This document shows positions 47,689 to 55,535 of a stretch of 64,000 nucleotides of DNA, in pieces (positions within the stretch are counted from its first letter, which is position 1; each line of letters starts with the position of its first letter). This stretch comes from Intrasporangiaceae bacterium URHB0013 (GTDB taxonomy: Bacteria > Actinomycetota > Actinomycetes > Actinomycetales > Dermatophilaceae). The position numbers and the translations under genes were made by a program. The notes under the pieces were generated by a model that saw nothing but the letters and a program-made list of their open reading frames with translations, was not told where the DNA came from and searched no databases. The stretch lies in contig JIBA01000016.1 of the NCBI GenBank assembly GCA_000620545.1, forward strand, positions 1 to 64,000, written 5' to 3'.

Positions 47689-48587
47689 GGGTCTCCCCGA
47701 TGGATGCCACGGGCGCGACGAGCAACCTGCTCGCGAACGCCACGCACCGGCCGGCCGAAGAACTCCGCGGCAACCTCCCGGCGGGACACGGGACGGCCCC
47801 GCACGATCGTCAGGTGCTCCACGTTGACCAGCATCGACCGTGACGCCACGGCGAGCTTCGCGCGCAGGCCCTGCGCCGCCCGGACCCGGGCGCGCCATTC
47901 GTCCACGCGCGTACCGCCCCGGGCTGCCACCCTCCACAGGTCGTACGCGGGGTCGTCCCGGTGGTCGTCCAGCGTGCCGGTGATGACGGAGAAGGCCAGG
48001 CCGGCGTCGAGGCGGTCGACCCACTCCAGGATGCGGATCCGCTGGGCGTCGTCCACCGTGGTCCACACCCACTCGACGTCGTTGGCCGCCTTCGGGTCGC
48101 TCCCCGCGCGGGCGGCGTGCAACAGCAGGAGGAGCGCCTGGGCGTCGCGCGAGGGCACCGTGCAGTCGACGCCACCCAGCACCGTCGTGGTGCGCTCGGC
48201 CCATAGGGCCTCGAAGGCCCGGTCTGGCGTGGGCCCGGTTCCCGGGTAGATGCGGTGGAGGTCGAGTAGGCCGAAGTCACTGTGGCGCAAGGTCGCCGAG
48301 TGCTCGAAGGAGGAGCCGTAGGCGAACGAGTTGATGAGCTCCCAGCCGTGGTGGCGCAGCTCGTCGAGCAGCATCCGCACGTGTTCCGGCCGGGCGAGCA
48401 CGTCCGCGTCGGAGAAGCCGCGCCCGGGTACCAGGGTCGGGTCCAGGGCTGCGCCCTTGATGTGCAGCAGGTCGGCACCGCACCGGTCGGCGATCCACTG
48501 GAGGCAGGCGTGCGCGAAGCCGATCCGGACCTCGAGGGGCACCGTGGCCCCCGCTCCGCGGGTCTCCGTCGCCTCGTGGGCTGCCAT
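47685..48587 (-). CDS. Nucleotidyltransferase family protein (NTP_transf_5-like)
   Basis: 300 aa. The N-terminal part has LLHIKGAALDPTLVPGRGFS and DADVLARPEHVRMLLDELR, which is the KG...R...SDxD signature of the minimal nucleotidyltransferase group (PF14907-like); a second acidic run is HSDFGLLDLHRIYPG. Members occur beside PqqD-like and HPr-kinase-like genes in RiPP and EPS loci and may modify a peptide or carry a nucleotidyl group. ATG 48587 is chosen, with GGGGG eight bases upstream; ATG 48602 would add five residues. Coupled to the downstream PqqD-like gene and divergent from the PAP2 gene. Confidence 0.72.
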   Translation of the reverse strand: MAAHEATETRGAGATVPLEVRIGFAHACLQWIADRCGADLLHIKGAALDPTLVPGRGFSDADVLARPEHVRMLLDELRHHGWELINSFAYGSSFEHSATLRHSDFGLLDLHRIYPGTGPTPDRAFEALWAERTTTVLGGVDCTVPSRDAQALLLLLHAARAGSDPKAANDVEWVWTTVDDAQRIRILEWVDRLDAGLAFSVITGTLDDHRDDPAYDLWRVAARGGTRVDEWRARVRAAQGLRAKLAVASRSMLVNVEHLTIVRGRPVSRREVAAEFFGRPVRGVREQVARRARGIHRGDP

Positions 48588-48654
48588 CGCGCGAACCCCC
48601 ATAGACTGCAAGCGGACTGGTCGATCGCACCATAACAGCCAGTAGGAGGCCCAC

Positions 48655-49344
48655 GTGCCGCATCGCGATCGCCTCCGCTGGGCCGGCATCGCGCTCGCGG
48701 CCGCGACGGCCTTCGTGGTCACGGCAGTCCTCGCGACGCGCACCGGCGTCGGGGTGTCCGTCGACGAGGCCGTGCGCAACGGGGTCCTCAACGTGCTGCC
48801 GGGCCCCCTGCGCCAGGGGCTGGACCGTGTCGCACGTCCACTGGTCATCCTCGTCCTGGCTCCGGCGGTCCTCGCCCTCGCCCTGCTCGCCCTCGCCCGT
48901 CGGCGCTGGCGGCGCGCCGTGGCGGGCCTCGCCATCCCAGCCGCAGCCACGCTGATCGCCCTCGAGGTACGCCGTCGCGACCTCTTCGGCACGGGCGGGG
49001 ACGCCTTCCCCTCCAACCACGCAGCCGTCGGCCTCGGCCTCCTCGTCGGCGTCGCCGTGGTCTGGCCCCGGCCAGTCACCCGACACGGGCTTGTGGGTCT
49101 GACGGTGGCCGGCTTCTGCATCGGGCTCGGCAACGTCACCTGGTATGCCCACCAGCCGGCCGACGTCCTCGGGAGCGCGCTGCTCGTCGTGGCGGTGTCC
49201 GCGGCCACCTTCGCCGTCGTCGGCGGGGACTCCCCCAACCTCGCGCCGCAGGTGTGGGCCGGGACACCGCGCACCCGCGACTCGGTCAGTGGGCGACCGA
49301 GCGCCAGACCCGGGCGTGACCCTCGGCGCTCGCCTCCCACGTGA
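48655..49344 (+). CDS. PAP2-family phosphatase
   Basis: 229 aa membrane phosphatase with five or six hydrophobic segments. Motif 2 reads DAFPSNHAAVGLG (PSxH with Asn before His) and motif 3 WYAHQPADVLGSALL (H...D); the first K-x6-RP motif is reduced to LEVRRRDLF. Such enzymes dephosphorylate lipid phosphates, for example undecaprenyl pyrophosphate released during EPS polymerisation. GTG start with AGGAGG seven bases upstream. The last 20 codons overlap the 3' end of the convergent GT gene by 59 nt, so the Arg/Pro-rich tail is probably unconstrained. Confidence 0.85.
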   Translation: MPHRDRLRWAGIALAAATAFVVTAVLATRTGVGVSVDEAVRNGVLNVLPGPLRQGLDRVARPLVILVLAPAVLALALLALARRRWRRAVAGLAIPAAATLIALEVRRRDLFGTGGDAFPSNHAAVGLGLLVGVAVVWPRPVTRHGLVGLTVAGFCIGLGNVTWYAHQPADVLGSALLVVAVSAATFAVVGGDSPNLAPQVWAGTPRTRDSVSGRPSARPGRDPRRSPPT

Positions 49345-50347
49345 ACCGACGCGACCGCTCGAGGCCGCGGCACGCCATCGCCTCGACGTCGCGACCGCCA
49401 GCGAGGACGTCGATCACCGCTTCGGCGAGCGCCGCGCCGGTCGGCTCCACGAGCAGCCCGCCGTCACCGACCACCTCGGGCAGCGAGGACCGGTTGGAGG
49501 CGACGACGGGCACGCCCGAGGCCATGCCCTCGAGCGCCGGCAGGCCGAAACCCTCCACGAGGGAGGGCACGACGACGGCGGACGCGGCGGCATACAGCCT
49601 CGGCAGCACGTCGTCGGCGACACGACCGACGAGCCGCACGCCGGGCAGCGCGCCGAAGAGCTCGGTGCGGCGCGAGTGCGGCGGTCCGGCGAGCACGAGG
49701 CTCACGTCGGGGCGGGCGGCGTGCACCCGGGGCCAGGCGTCGGCCAGGGCGGCGAGGTTCTTGCGTTGGGACGCTCCACCCGCGGTCAGGACGAACGCCC
49801 CCTCGACACCCAGCCCGGCCAGCGCCTCGTGATCGAGCGGCTCGGCGCCGAAGTAGCGCTCCTCGACCCCGTTCGGCACGACGACGGGGTCGACCAGCCC
49901 GAGCAGGTCGACCGCCTCAGCTGCGGTGAACGCCGAGACGCAGACGACGGCGGCGGCGCGGCGCAGCTCCTCGGCGGCGGCCGCCACCGGCGGGGACTCG
50001 TCGGCGTAGCGCCAGGCGACGACGTCGTGCAGCGTGACGACCTCGCGCGGCGCCGGTGGCAGCTCGAGGTTCATCCGGTGCACGACGCCGGCCCGGGCGT
50101 ACGCGAGACGGCCGGCGGCCGCGCGGGCGCGCGGTGGCGCGCCGCCGAGCCAGCGCATCGGCAGGCGCAGCGTGCCCTGGAGGGGTGACCGGATCGAGCG
50201 CGCGACGACGTGCGCCACCTGCCACTCCTCGCCCGGCCCGGCGAGCGCGGCGAGGGCGGCAGGGGCACGCGAGACGACGTGCCGCTCGTACGCCTGTGCA
50301 CCCATGGGCACCGCCGTCGCGGTCGTGGCGATCGTGAGCCGGGGCAC
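49286..50347 (-). CDS. Glycosyltransferase family 4 protein
   Basis: 353 aa GT-B protein. N-terminal AVPMGAQAYERHVVSRAP, VVTLHDVVAWRYADESPP, VVPNGVEERYF; C-terminal FVLTAGGASQRKNLAALADA, VVVPSLVEGFGLPALEGMAS (E-x7-E) and VPVVASNRSSLPEVVGD. GTG 50347 is used; it is followed by MPRLTIATTATAVPMG and preceded by AGGATC. Divergent from the next GT. Confidence 0.84.
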   Translation of the reverse strand: MPRLTIATTATAVPMGAQAYERHVVSRAPAALAALAGPGEEWQVAHVVARSIRSPLQGTLRLPMRWLGGAPPRARAAAGRLAYARAGVVHRMNLELPPAPREVVTLHDVVAWRYADESPPVAAAAEELRRAAAVVCVSAFTAAEAVDLLGLVDPVVVPNGVEERYFGAEPLDHEALAGLGVEGAFVLTAGGASQRKNLAALADAWPRVHAARPDVSLVLAGPPHSRRTELFGALPGVRLVGRVADDVLPRLYAAASAVVVPSLVEGFGLPALEGMASGVPVVASNRSSLPEVVGDGGLLVEPTGAALAEAVIDVLAGGRDVEAMACRGLERSRRFTWEASAEGHARVWRSVAH

Positions 50348-50395
50348 GCGGGATCCTGCCTGGTCGAGGTGCGGGTCGGGTCTGCCCTCGCATCG

Positions 50396-50401
50396 TAGGG
50401 T
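50396..50401 (+). promoter_or_regulatory. Putative -10 box TAGGGT of the GT at 50451
   Basis: TAGGGT lies 49 nt before the ATG; here a leader with GAGGAG follows, unlike the leaderless genes. Confidence 0.35.
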
Positions 50402-50450
50402 GAGACCGCCCGCGAGCCGATGACCTCGCGGCCCGACGAGAGGAGCCGCG

Positions 50451-51689
50451 ATGGGTCGTCTCGGCCAGCCACGCGTCGCGCTGGTCACGTCGTCCTACCA
50501 CCCACACCTCGGTGGGGTGGAGTCGCACGTGCGCCACGTCGCGCGGGAGCTGCGCGGTCAGGGCACTGCGGTGGAGGTGTGGAGCGTCGACCGTGGCGAA
50601 CACCTCGGTGTCACCGAGCTCGACGGCACCGTCGTGCGCCACCTGCCGACTCCGCTGCCTGCCCGGTCCGGCCGCGCGCTTGCCAGCTTCGGGCTGTCCG
50701 CACCGCGCGCCTGGCACGCGTGGCGATCGGCGTTCCGCGCCTTCCGCCCCGAGCTGCTCCATGTCCAGTGCTTCGGACCCAACGGGGTGTATGCCGCAGC
50801 GCTGGCTAGACGGACCGGCACCCCTCTCGTGCTGTCGTCCCACGGCGAGACGTTCATGGACGACCACGATGCCTTCGGCACCTCGGCGCTGATGCGCGAG
50901 GGCCTGCGGCGGACCATAGCGGCCGCCGCGGTGACGACCGGGTGCTCGGAGCAGGTGCTCGACGACCTGCGTGAGAGGTTCGGCCTCGTCGGGGGGTCGG
51001 TCGTGCCCAACGGGGTCGGGCCCGTGCCGACGACGCCTCCCTCGGGAACGCTGCCCGACGAGCTCGGCCTACCGGACGCTCCCATCGTGCTGGGGGTGGG
51101 ACGGCTCGAGATGACGAAGGGCTTCGACCTGCTCGTGGAGGCGGTCGCCGGCGTCGATCCCGACCTCGCACCCACGCTCGTCCTCGGTGGCGACGGCTCG
51201 CAGCGCGAGGCGTTGCGGGCCATGGGCGAGCGGGTCGGGCTCGGCGACCGCCTTCGGCTCGTCGGGCCGCTCGACGAGGCCGGGGTCGACACCTGGATGC
51301 GCCGCGCCGACGTCGTCGTGATGCCGAGCCGCCGCGAGGCCTTCGGCATCGTCGCCCTGGAGGCGTGGCGGTCCGGGACGCCGCTCGTAGCCACCAATCT
51401 CGGCGGACCGGCGTCCTTCGTCACCGACGGCGTCGACGGCCTCCTCGTCGACCCCGTCAACACCGGGGCCCTGGCCCGCGCCGTCGAGTCGCTGCTCCGG
51501 GATCCCGAGCGTCGTGCTGCTCTCGGCGCGGCCGGTGAGGCCTCGGCCCGCCGCTACACGTGGCGGGCCGTGGCCGACGCCTACGCGACGATCCATGCGC
51601 AGGTGGTGGGACCGGCTCGAGAGCAGGCGCGCGAGCAGGCCGACGAGCACCCCGCCGAGAGCTCGCACGAGGGCCCTGCCACGCGCTGA
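50451..51689 (+). CDS. Glycosyltransferase family 4 protein
   Basis: 412 aa GT-B protein. N-terminal VALVTSSYHPHLGGVESHVR and LLHVQCFGPNGVYAAAL; C-terminal IVLGVGRLEMTKGFDLLVEA, VVMPSRREAFGIVALEAWRS and TPLVATNLGGPASFV. The E-x7-E motif is EAFGIVALE. ATG start with GAGGAG eight bases upstream. The stop codon lies within a 53-bp tandem duplication shared with the convergent flippase gene. Confidence 0.86.
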   Translation: MGRLGQPRVALVTSSYHPHLGGVESHVRHVARELRGQGTAVEVWSVDRGEHLGVTELDGTVVRHLPTPLPARSGRALASFGLSAPRAWHAWRSAFRAFRPELLHVQCFGPNGVYAAALARRTGTPLVLSSHGETFMDDHDAFGTSALMREGLRRTIAAAAVTTGCSEQVLDDLRERFGLVGGSVVPNGVGPVPTTPPSGTLPDELGLPDAPIVLGVGRLEMTKGFDLLVEAVAGVDPDLAPTLVLGGDGSQREALRAMGERVGLGDRLRLVGPLDEAGVDTWMRRADVVVMPSRREAFGIVALEAWRSGTPLVATNLGGPASFVTDGVDGLLVDPVNTGALARAVESLLRDPERRAALGAAGEASARRYTWRAVADAYATIHAQVVGPAREQAREQADEHPAESSHEGPATR

Positions 51690-51774
51690 GCGTCCGCGCC
51701 TCAGGGCGTACCGGGTTCGTCGAGGGCCCGGCCACGCGCTGAGCGTCCGCGCGTCAGGGCGTACCGGGTTCGTC
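51669..51774. repeat. 53-bp tandem duplication at convergent gene ends
   Basis: Two copies (51669-51721 and 51722-51774) differ at two bases. Both start GAGGGCCC and end GGGTTCGTC. Each copy holds the stop region of the plus-strand GT (CACGCGCTGA) and, on the other strand, the last codons and stop of the flippase gene (DEPGTP then TGA), so the event duplicated both gene ends. Confidence 0.88.
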
Positions 51775-53544
51775 GAGGGCGCGGGCGGTGAGCAGTCCCA
51801 GCACCCACGGTCCGACTCGTCGCGCCGGGCGAGGCAGGGCCCGGATGATGGCGTCAGCGTCCGGGCCCGTCAGTCCCGAGCGGGTCACCCTGAGCACGGC
51901 GACGTAGAGCAGGCCTCCCATGAGCGCGACGCCGACCGCACGCGCCCACTCGCCACCCGGAGCCGCGTCACCGGCGAGCATGAGGCCACCCGCCAGCGCT
52001 GCGCCGACGAAGCAGGGCAGGGCGTCCCGCGCCGCCAGGGACACGGTGATCCCGAGCCCCCGCAGCTCGGACCGCGTCAGCAGCAGCAGGCTCGTCATCG
52101 ACCCGCCCACGTTGGCGATCACGGCACCCCAGACCCCGAGCGGCGGGATGAGGGCGAGGGCGAGGACGACGTCGACCACGAGGGCCACCGACGTGGCCCT
52201 GAGCATCTCGCCGGCCGACAGCCGGGCAGAGACGAAGGCCACGACCGGGCTCGCCACGGTGACGAACCCCGCTGAGACGCCGAGCGCGACCACCACCGGG
52301 CCGGCCTCGGCGAACTCCGGACCGTAGAGCACCGGCACGAGCACGGCGAGCGGCACGACGGCCACCGCCATGACGAGCCCGACGACGGTGGCTCCGGCCC
52401 GCAGCACGCGTCGGAACGCTGGTCGCACGGCGGGCGCGTCGATCTCCATGAGACCGGAGATGGCCGGCACGAGCGGGCCGACGAAGGCCTGGGCCGGCGC
52501 GAAGACGTGGCCCGCGAGACCGAAGGCGAGGGCGAAGACACCCACCGCCGCAGGGGCCGCGAGCCAGTTCATGAAGAAGATCTCGCTGCGCGACATGACG
52601 AGCCCGCCGATGACGCTGGCCAGGCCGACGGGCAGGGCATAGGGCCAGAAACCGATCGGCATCCCCTTGGGCAGCACGGGCCGCAGGACTGCCCGGCGAT
52701 AGACGGCCGAGATGGGGACGAGACAGAGCGCGACGGCCACCCCGCTGACGATGAGCCGCGTGGTCCAGACGGCGTCCGGCGTCCGAGCGGCCAGCACGAC
52801 GGCGACGACCGCGACCTGCGTGGCCAGTGAGGTCACGAGGGCGATCTTCGCGCCCTCGGCGGTCTTGCTCTCGATCGTCAGGCAGGCGACCGCACCGTCG
52901 AGCGCCGCAGGGACGACGATGCCGAAGACGATGGCGATGACCACGGCACTGGTCGGCACGTCGGCGAAGAGCAGGACGACGACCGACAGGACCGGCATGA
53001 CGACGAGAAGTCGGAAGCCCTGCGACTGCGAGAGCAGCCTCGACACGGCCTCGGTGCGCCCCGCGGCGTGGGCCTTGGCGCCGAACTGGATCACGGCAGA
53101 GCCGAACCCGGCCGTCAGCATCCGCGAGACGACCTCCATGAGTGCCGTGAGGAAGGCGAGCCGGCCGTAGTCGGCAGCGCCGAGCACGCGGGCCATGAGC
53201 AGGTTGACGAGGAAGGCGACGGGGATGGCGATGAAGGTGTGGATGACGGTCCAGACGGCGCCGCGCACGGCGCTCTGCTGCAGACCTTCACGGCTCATCT
53301 GGCCGGCGGGCTGAGCCTCGAGGTCGTCGACCTGGCGCTCGGGCAGGAGCAGGTCGGCCTCGACCTCGTTGGCCGCGGCCGTGCCGCTCCGGAGTGCGTC
53401 AGCGGCCGGGCGGGAGCGCGACTCCAGCGACCCGAGCGACTCGGGCGACTCGGGCGACTCGAGCGACTCGGGCGAGTCGAGCGACTCAGCGCGCGACTCC
53501 GAACGGGGGTCGGCGCCGCCCGCGTCGGGTCGGTCACTCGCCAC
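51754..53544 (-). CDS. Wzx-like polysaccharide flippase (MOP/PST superfamily)
   Basis: 596 aa with about fourteen hydrophobic segments from residue 95 on: AVRGAVWTVIHTFIAIPVAF, GAADYGRLAFLTALMEVV, SRSEIFFMNWLAAPAAVG and others, the polysaccharide-transport (PST) layout. It would flip undecaprenyl-linked repeat units outward. A hydrophilic N-terminal extension of about 90 residues carries a Ser-Glu-Pro repeat (SLDSPESLESPESPESLG). GTG start overlaps the preceding GT14-like gene by 11 nt; its stop is inside the 53-bp duplication. Confidence 0.85.
   Translation of the reverse strand: MASDRPDAGGADPRSESRAESLDSPESLESPESPESLGSLESRSRPAADALRSGTAAANEVEADLLLPERQVDDLEAQPAGQMSREGLQQSAVRGAVWTVIHTFIAIPVAFLVNLLMARVLGAADYGRLAFLTALMEVVSRMLTAGFGSAVIQFGAKAHAAGRTEAVSRLLSQSQGFRLLVVMPVLSVVVLLFADVPTSAVVIAIVFGIVVPAALDGAVACLTIESKTAEGAKIALVTSLATQVAVVAVVLAARTPDAVWTTRLIVSGVAVALCLVPISAVYRRAVLRPVLPKGMPIGFWPYALPVGLASVIGGLVMSRSEIFFMNWLAAPAAVGVFALAFGLAGHVFAPAQAFVGPLVPAISGLMEIDAPAVRPAFRRVLRAGATVVGLVMAVAVVPLAVLVPVLYGPEFAEAGPVVVALGVSAGFVTVASPVVAFVSARLSAGEMLRATSVALVVDVVLALALIPPLGVWGAVIANVGGSMTSLLLLTRSELRGLGITVSLAARDALPCFVGAALAGGLMLAGDAAPGGEWARAVGVALMGGLLYVAVLRVTRSGLTGPDADAIIRALPRPARRVGPWVLGLLTARALDEPGTP
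53419..53500 (-). repeat. 9-bp-period repeat coding the flippase Ser-Glu tail
   Basis: Degenerate 9-nt units of the type GCGACTCGG/GCGAGTCGA on the plus strand translate on the minus strand into repeated S-x-E/S-P-E residues at flippase positions about 15-42. Confidence 0.7.
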
Positions 53545-54481
53545 GTCCGACCCCGTTCACTCGGTCGAGGGCGTCCATCAGCTCCGCGCTGCGCACCGGA
53601 TGGACCTTACGGCAGAAGGGTGAGCCGGAGGCCCGAATCTCGGGGAGGTCGTCGAGAACGAAGGTCCGCGTCGAGTCGTCGCCCGCCACCCACACGGAGT
53701 ACGACACGGCCCGTGCGACCGTCGGCGGCTGCTGGCGTGCCAGCACCGTCTGGAGGGCCGACTCGTCGGCGATGACCGACCGCTCGTAGACCTGCCGCAT
53801 CGGCGACCCCGCTCCGAGCTCGCGCAGCACCAGGTCGAGCCGTTTCCGGTCGACGGCCAGCCACTGGGAGCCGAGGTGGATGGCGGAGGGAGCTGACGGC
53901 ATACGCCGGCGGAGGCCGACGTGCGCTCCGCGACCCCGGGCGACGAGGCGGAGCGAGATGAGGGGCTCCGTCCGGTGGGCCAGGGCCGAGAGCGCGCGCC
54001 CGGGGAGGCGTCCGGAGCGCAGCACCCCGTCGAGCGCACGCACCGCGTACCACCGGTAGGCGTAGCGGGTCAGCTCGTCGTCGCCGGTGCCGTGGCGGCT
54101 TCCCCAGGCCGGCGCGTACGCGAGCTCGCGCGCCGTGCCCTGCCAGCCGCCGGCGCCGAGTAGCTCACGCTCCCAGCCCGCCAACGGCTGCACCGGGTAG
54201 CACTGGCCGGACACGAGCACGAGGAGATCGGGGTCGACGGCGTCCCGGGCGGCCCGCATGGCCTCGAGAGTGACCTCGACCAGCTCCCACGACCCCCAGT
54301 CGGTGGCCTTCCCGTGGCTGCGGATGTGCACGCGCTCGTCGTCGACGACAGGCGCCGGGTGGCGCCGCGCGTCGTGCGTGACGAAGACCGTCGCCTGCGG
54401 GCTCGACCGCAGGATGGCGCGCACGAGGCGGGTGACCTGGTCGGCCTCCGTGTGGCTGAGGACGACGTATGCCGTGGGCAC
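53534..54481 (-). CDS. Core-2/I-branching-type glycosyltransferase (GT14-like)
   Basis: 315 aa. Matches the beta-1,6-N-acetylglucosaminyltransferase-like family: YVVLSHTEADQVTRLVRAIL, TDWGSWELVEVTLEAMRAA, LVLVSGQCYPVQPLAGW and IHLGSQWLAVDRKRLDLVL. Bacterial members make side-chain branches in capsule or EPS. Overlaps the flippase start by 11 nt and follows the GT2 gene after 3 nt, so the three are one operon from 55459. Confidence 0.78.
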   Translation of the reverse strand: MPTAYVVLSHTEADQVTRLVRAILRSSPQATVFVTHDARRHPAPVVDDERVHIRSHGKATDWGSWELVEVTLEAMRAARDAVDPDLLVLVSGQCYPVQPLAGWERELLGAGGWQGTARELAYAPAWGSRHGTGDDELTRYAYRWYAVRALDGVLRSGRLPGRALSALAHRTEPLISLRLVARGRGAHVGLRRRMPSAPSAIHLGSQWLAVDRKRLDLVLRELGAGSPMRQVYERSVIADESALQTVLARQQPPTVARAVSYSVWVAGDDSTRTFVLDDLPEIRASGSPFCRKVHPVRSAELMDALDRVNGVGRGE

Positions 54482-54484
54482 CGA

Positions 54485-55459
54485 TCAGGCCCGCGCCGGA
54501 CGCCGGTCCCCGAGCCGGGTACGGGCGGCCGCGGTGGTGCCGGCAGCGAGGCCACCGAGTGCGGCCGAGGCGTGCAGGACGCGACCGCCGATGGTGCGGA
54601 CCCGCTGGCGGGGGGTGCGCTCGCCGTTGACGGCGGCCTTCGCGGCGTCGACGGCGTTGCCGCCCACCTCGCGCAGGGCCGTGCCGTAGAAGCGCCTCAG
54701 GATCGGGGCGCCCATGCCGAAGGTGTGCGACAGGAGCACGACGTGGTTGCGGTGGCCGTAGAAGGTGTAGCGCACGTCGAAGCGGCGCCCTCGGGTGTAG
54801 GGCGCCGCGACGTGCTCGACCAGGGCGGTCGGCGTGTAGACGACGCGATGACCGGCGCGGCCGAGGCGCAGCATGATGTCGCTCTCCTCGCGCAGGCACG
54901 TGCCCGGGAAGAGGTCGACGATGCCGCCGATCTGCTCGAGCGCCGAGCGGCGCACCGACATGTTGGCGCCGAGCACGTGGTCGACGTCGAGGTCGCGACC
55001 GGTGTCGGCGGCGAAGTTGCCGGTCAGCGTGCCATCGGGCAGCAGGCGTCCGACGGCGTCGAGCCCCTCGTGCTCCTCGCCGGGTCGGCCGTTGCTGGCG
55101 CGACCGCCCACGGCCCCGACGGCCGGGTCGGCGTAGCGGGCGACGATGTTCTCGAGCCAGTCGGGCTCGGCGTACGCGTCGTCGTCGACGAAGGCGATGA
55201 TGTCTGACCGGGTCTCGGCGACCCCGATGGCGCGGGACGTCGCGAGCGTGCCCGGGCCGGCGTCGTTGCGGATGTAGCGCACGCCGGGGAACTCGGCGAC
55301 GACGTCGGCGGTCAGTCGGTGCGGCGACGAGTCGACGACGACGATCTCGTCGGGCGTGAGCGTCTGGCGACCGAGGTGCTCGAGGCAGATCCGCACGTTG
55401 TCCGGGCGGTTGAAGGTCGCGACGACGACGTCGACCGACGGGGACGGGGCGTCTGGCAT
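54485..55459 (-). CDS. Glycosyltransferase family 2 protein
   Basis: 324 aa GT-A enzyme. VDVVVATFNRPDNVRICLEH, IVVVDSSPHRLT, DIIAFVDDDAYAEPDWLEN (DDD motif for the nucleotide sugar), GANMSVRRSALEQIGG and LREESDIMLRLGRAGHR (acidic active-site region). ATG 55459 has GATACT six bases upstream and no strong Shine-Dalgarno. Together with the GT14-like gene and the flippase it forms an operon. Confidence 0.86.
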   Translation of the reverse strand: MPDAPSPSVDVVVATFNRPDNVRICLEHLGRQTLTPDEIVVVDSSPHRLTADVVAEFPGVRYIRNDAGPGTLATSRAIGVAETRSDIIAFVDDDAYAEPDWLENIVARYADPAVGAVGGRASNGRPGEEHEGLDAVGRLLPDGTLTGNFAADTGRDLDVDHVLGANMSVRRSALEQIGGIVDLFPGTCLREESDIMLRLGRAGHRVVYTPTALVEHVAAPYTRGRRFDVRYTFYGHRNHVVLLSHTFGMGAPILRRFYGTALREVGGNAVDAAKAAVNGERTPRQRVRTIGGRVLHASAALGGLAAGTTAAARTRLGDRRPARA

Positions 55460-55465
55460 GGCAGG

Positions 55466-55471
55466 AGTATC
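55466..55471 (-). promoter_or_regulatory. -10-like box GATACT of the GT2 operon
   Basis: GATACT on the minus strand ends six bases before ATG 55459; fits the leaderless pattern with a changed first base. Confidence 0.4.
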
Positions 55472-55535
55472 GCACCGGATCGAGGACGCCGCGGGAGACC
55501 CGGAAATCCCGTTTCCCACACGTTTGACCCGCTGG

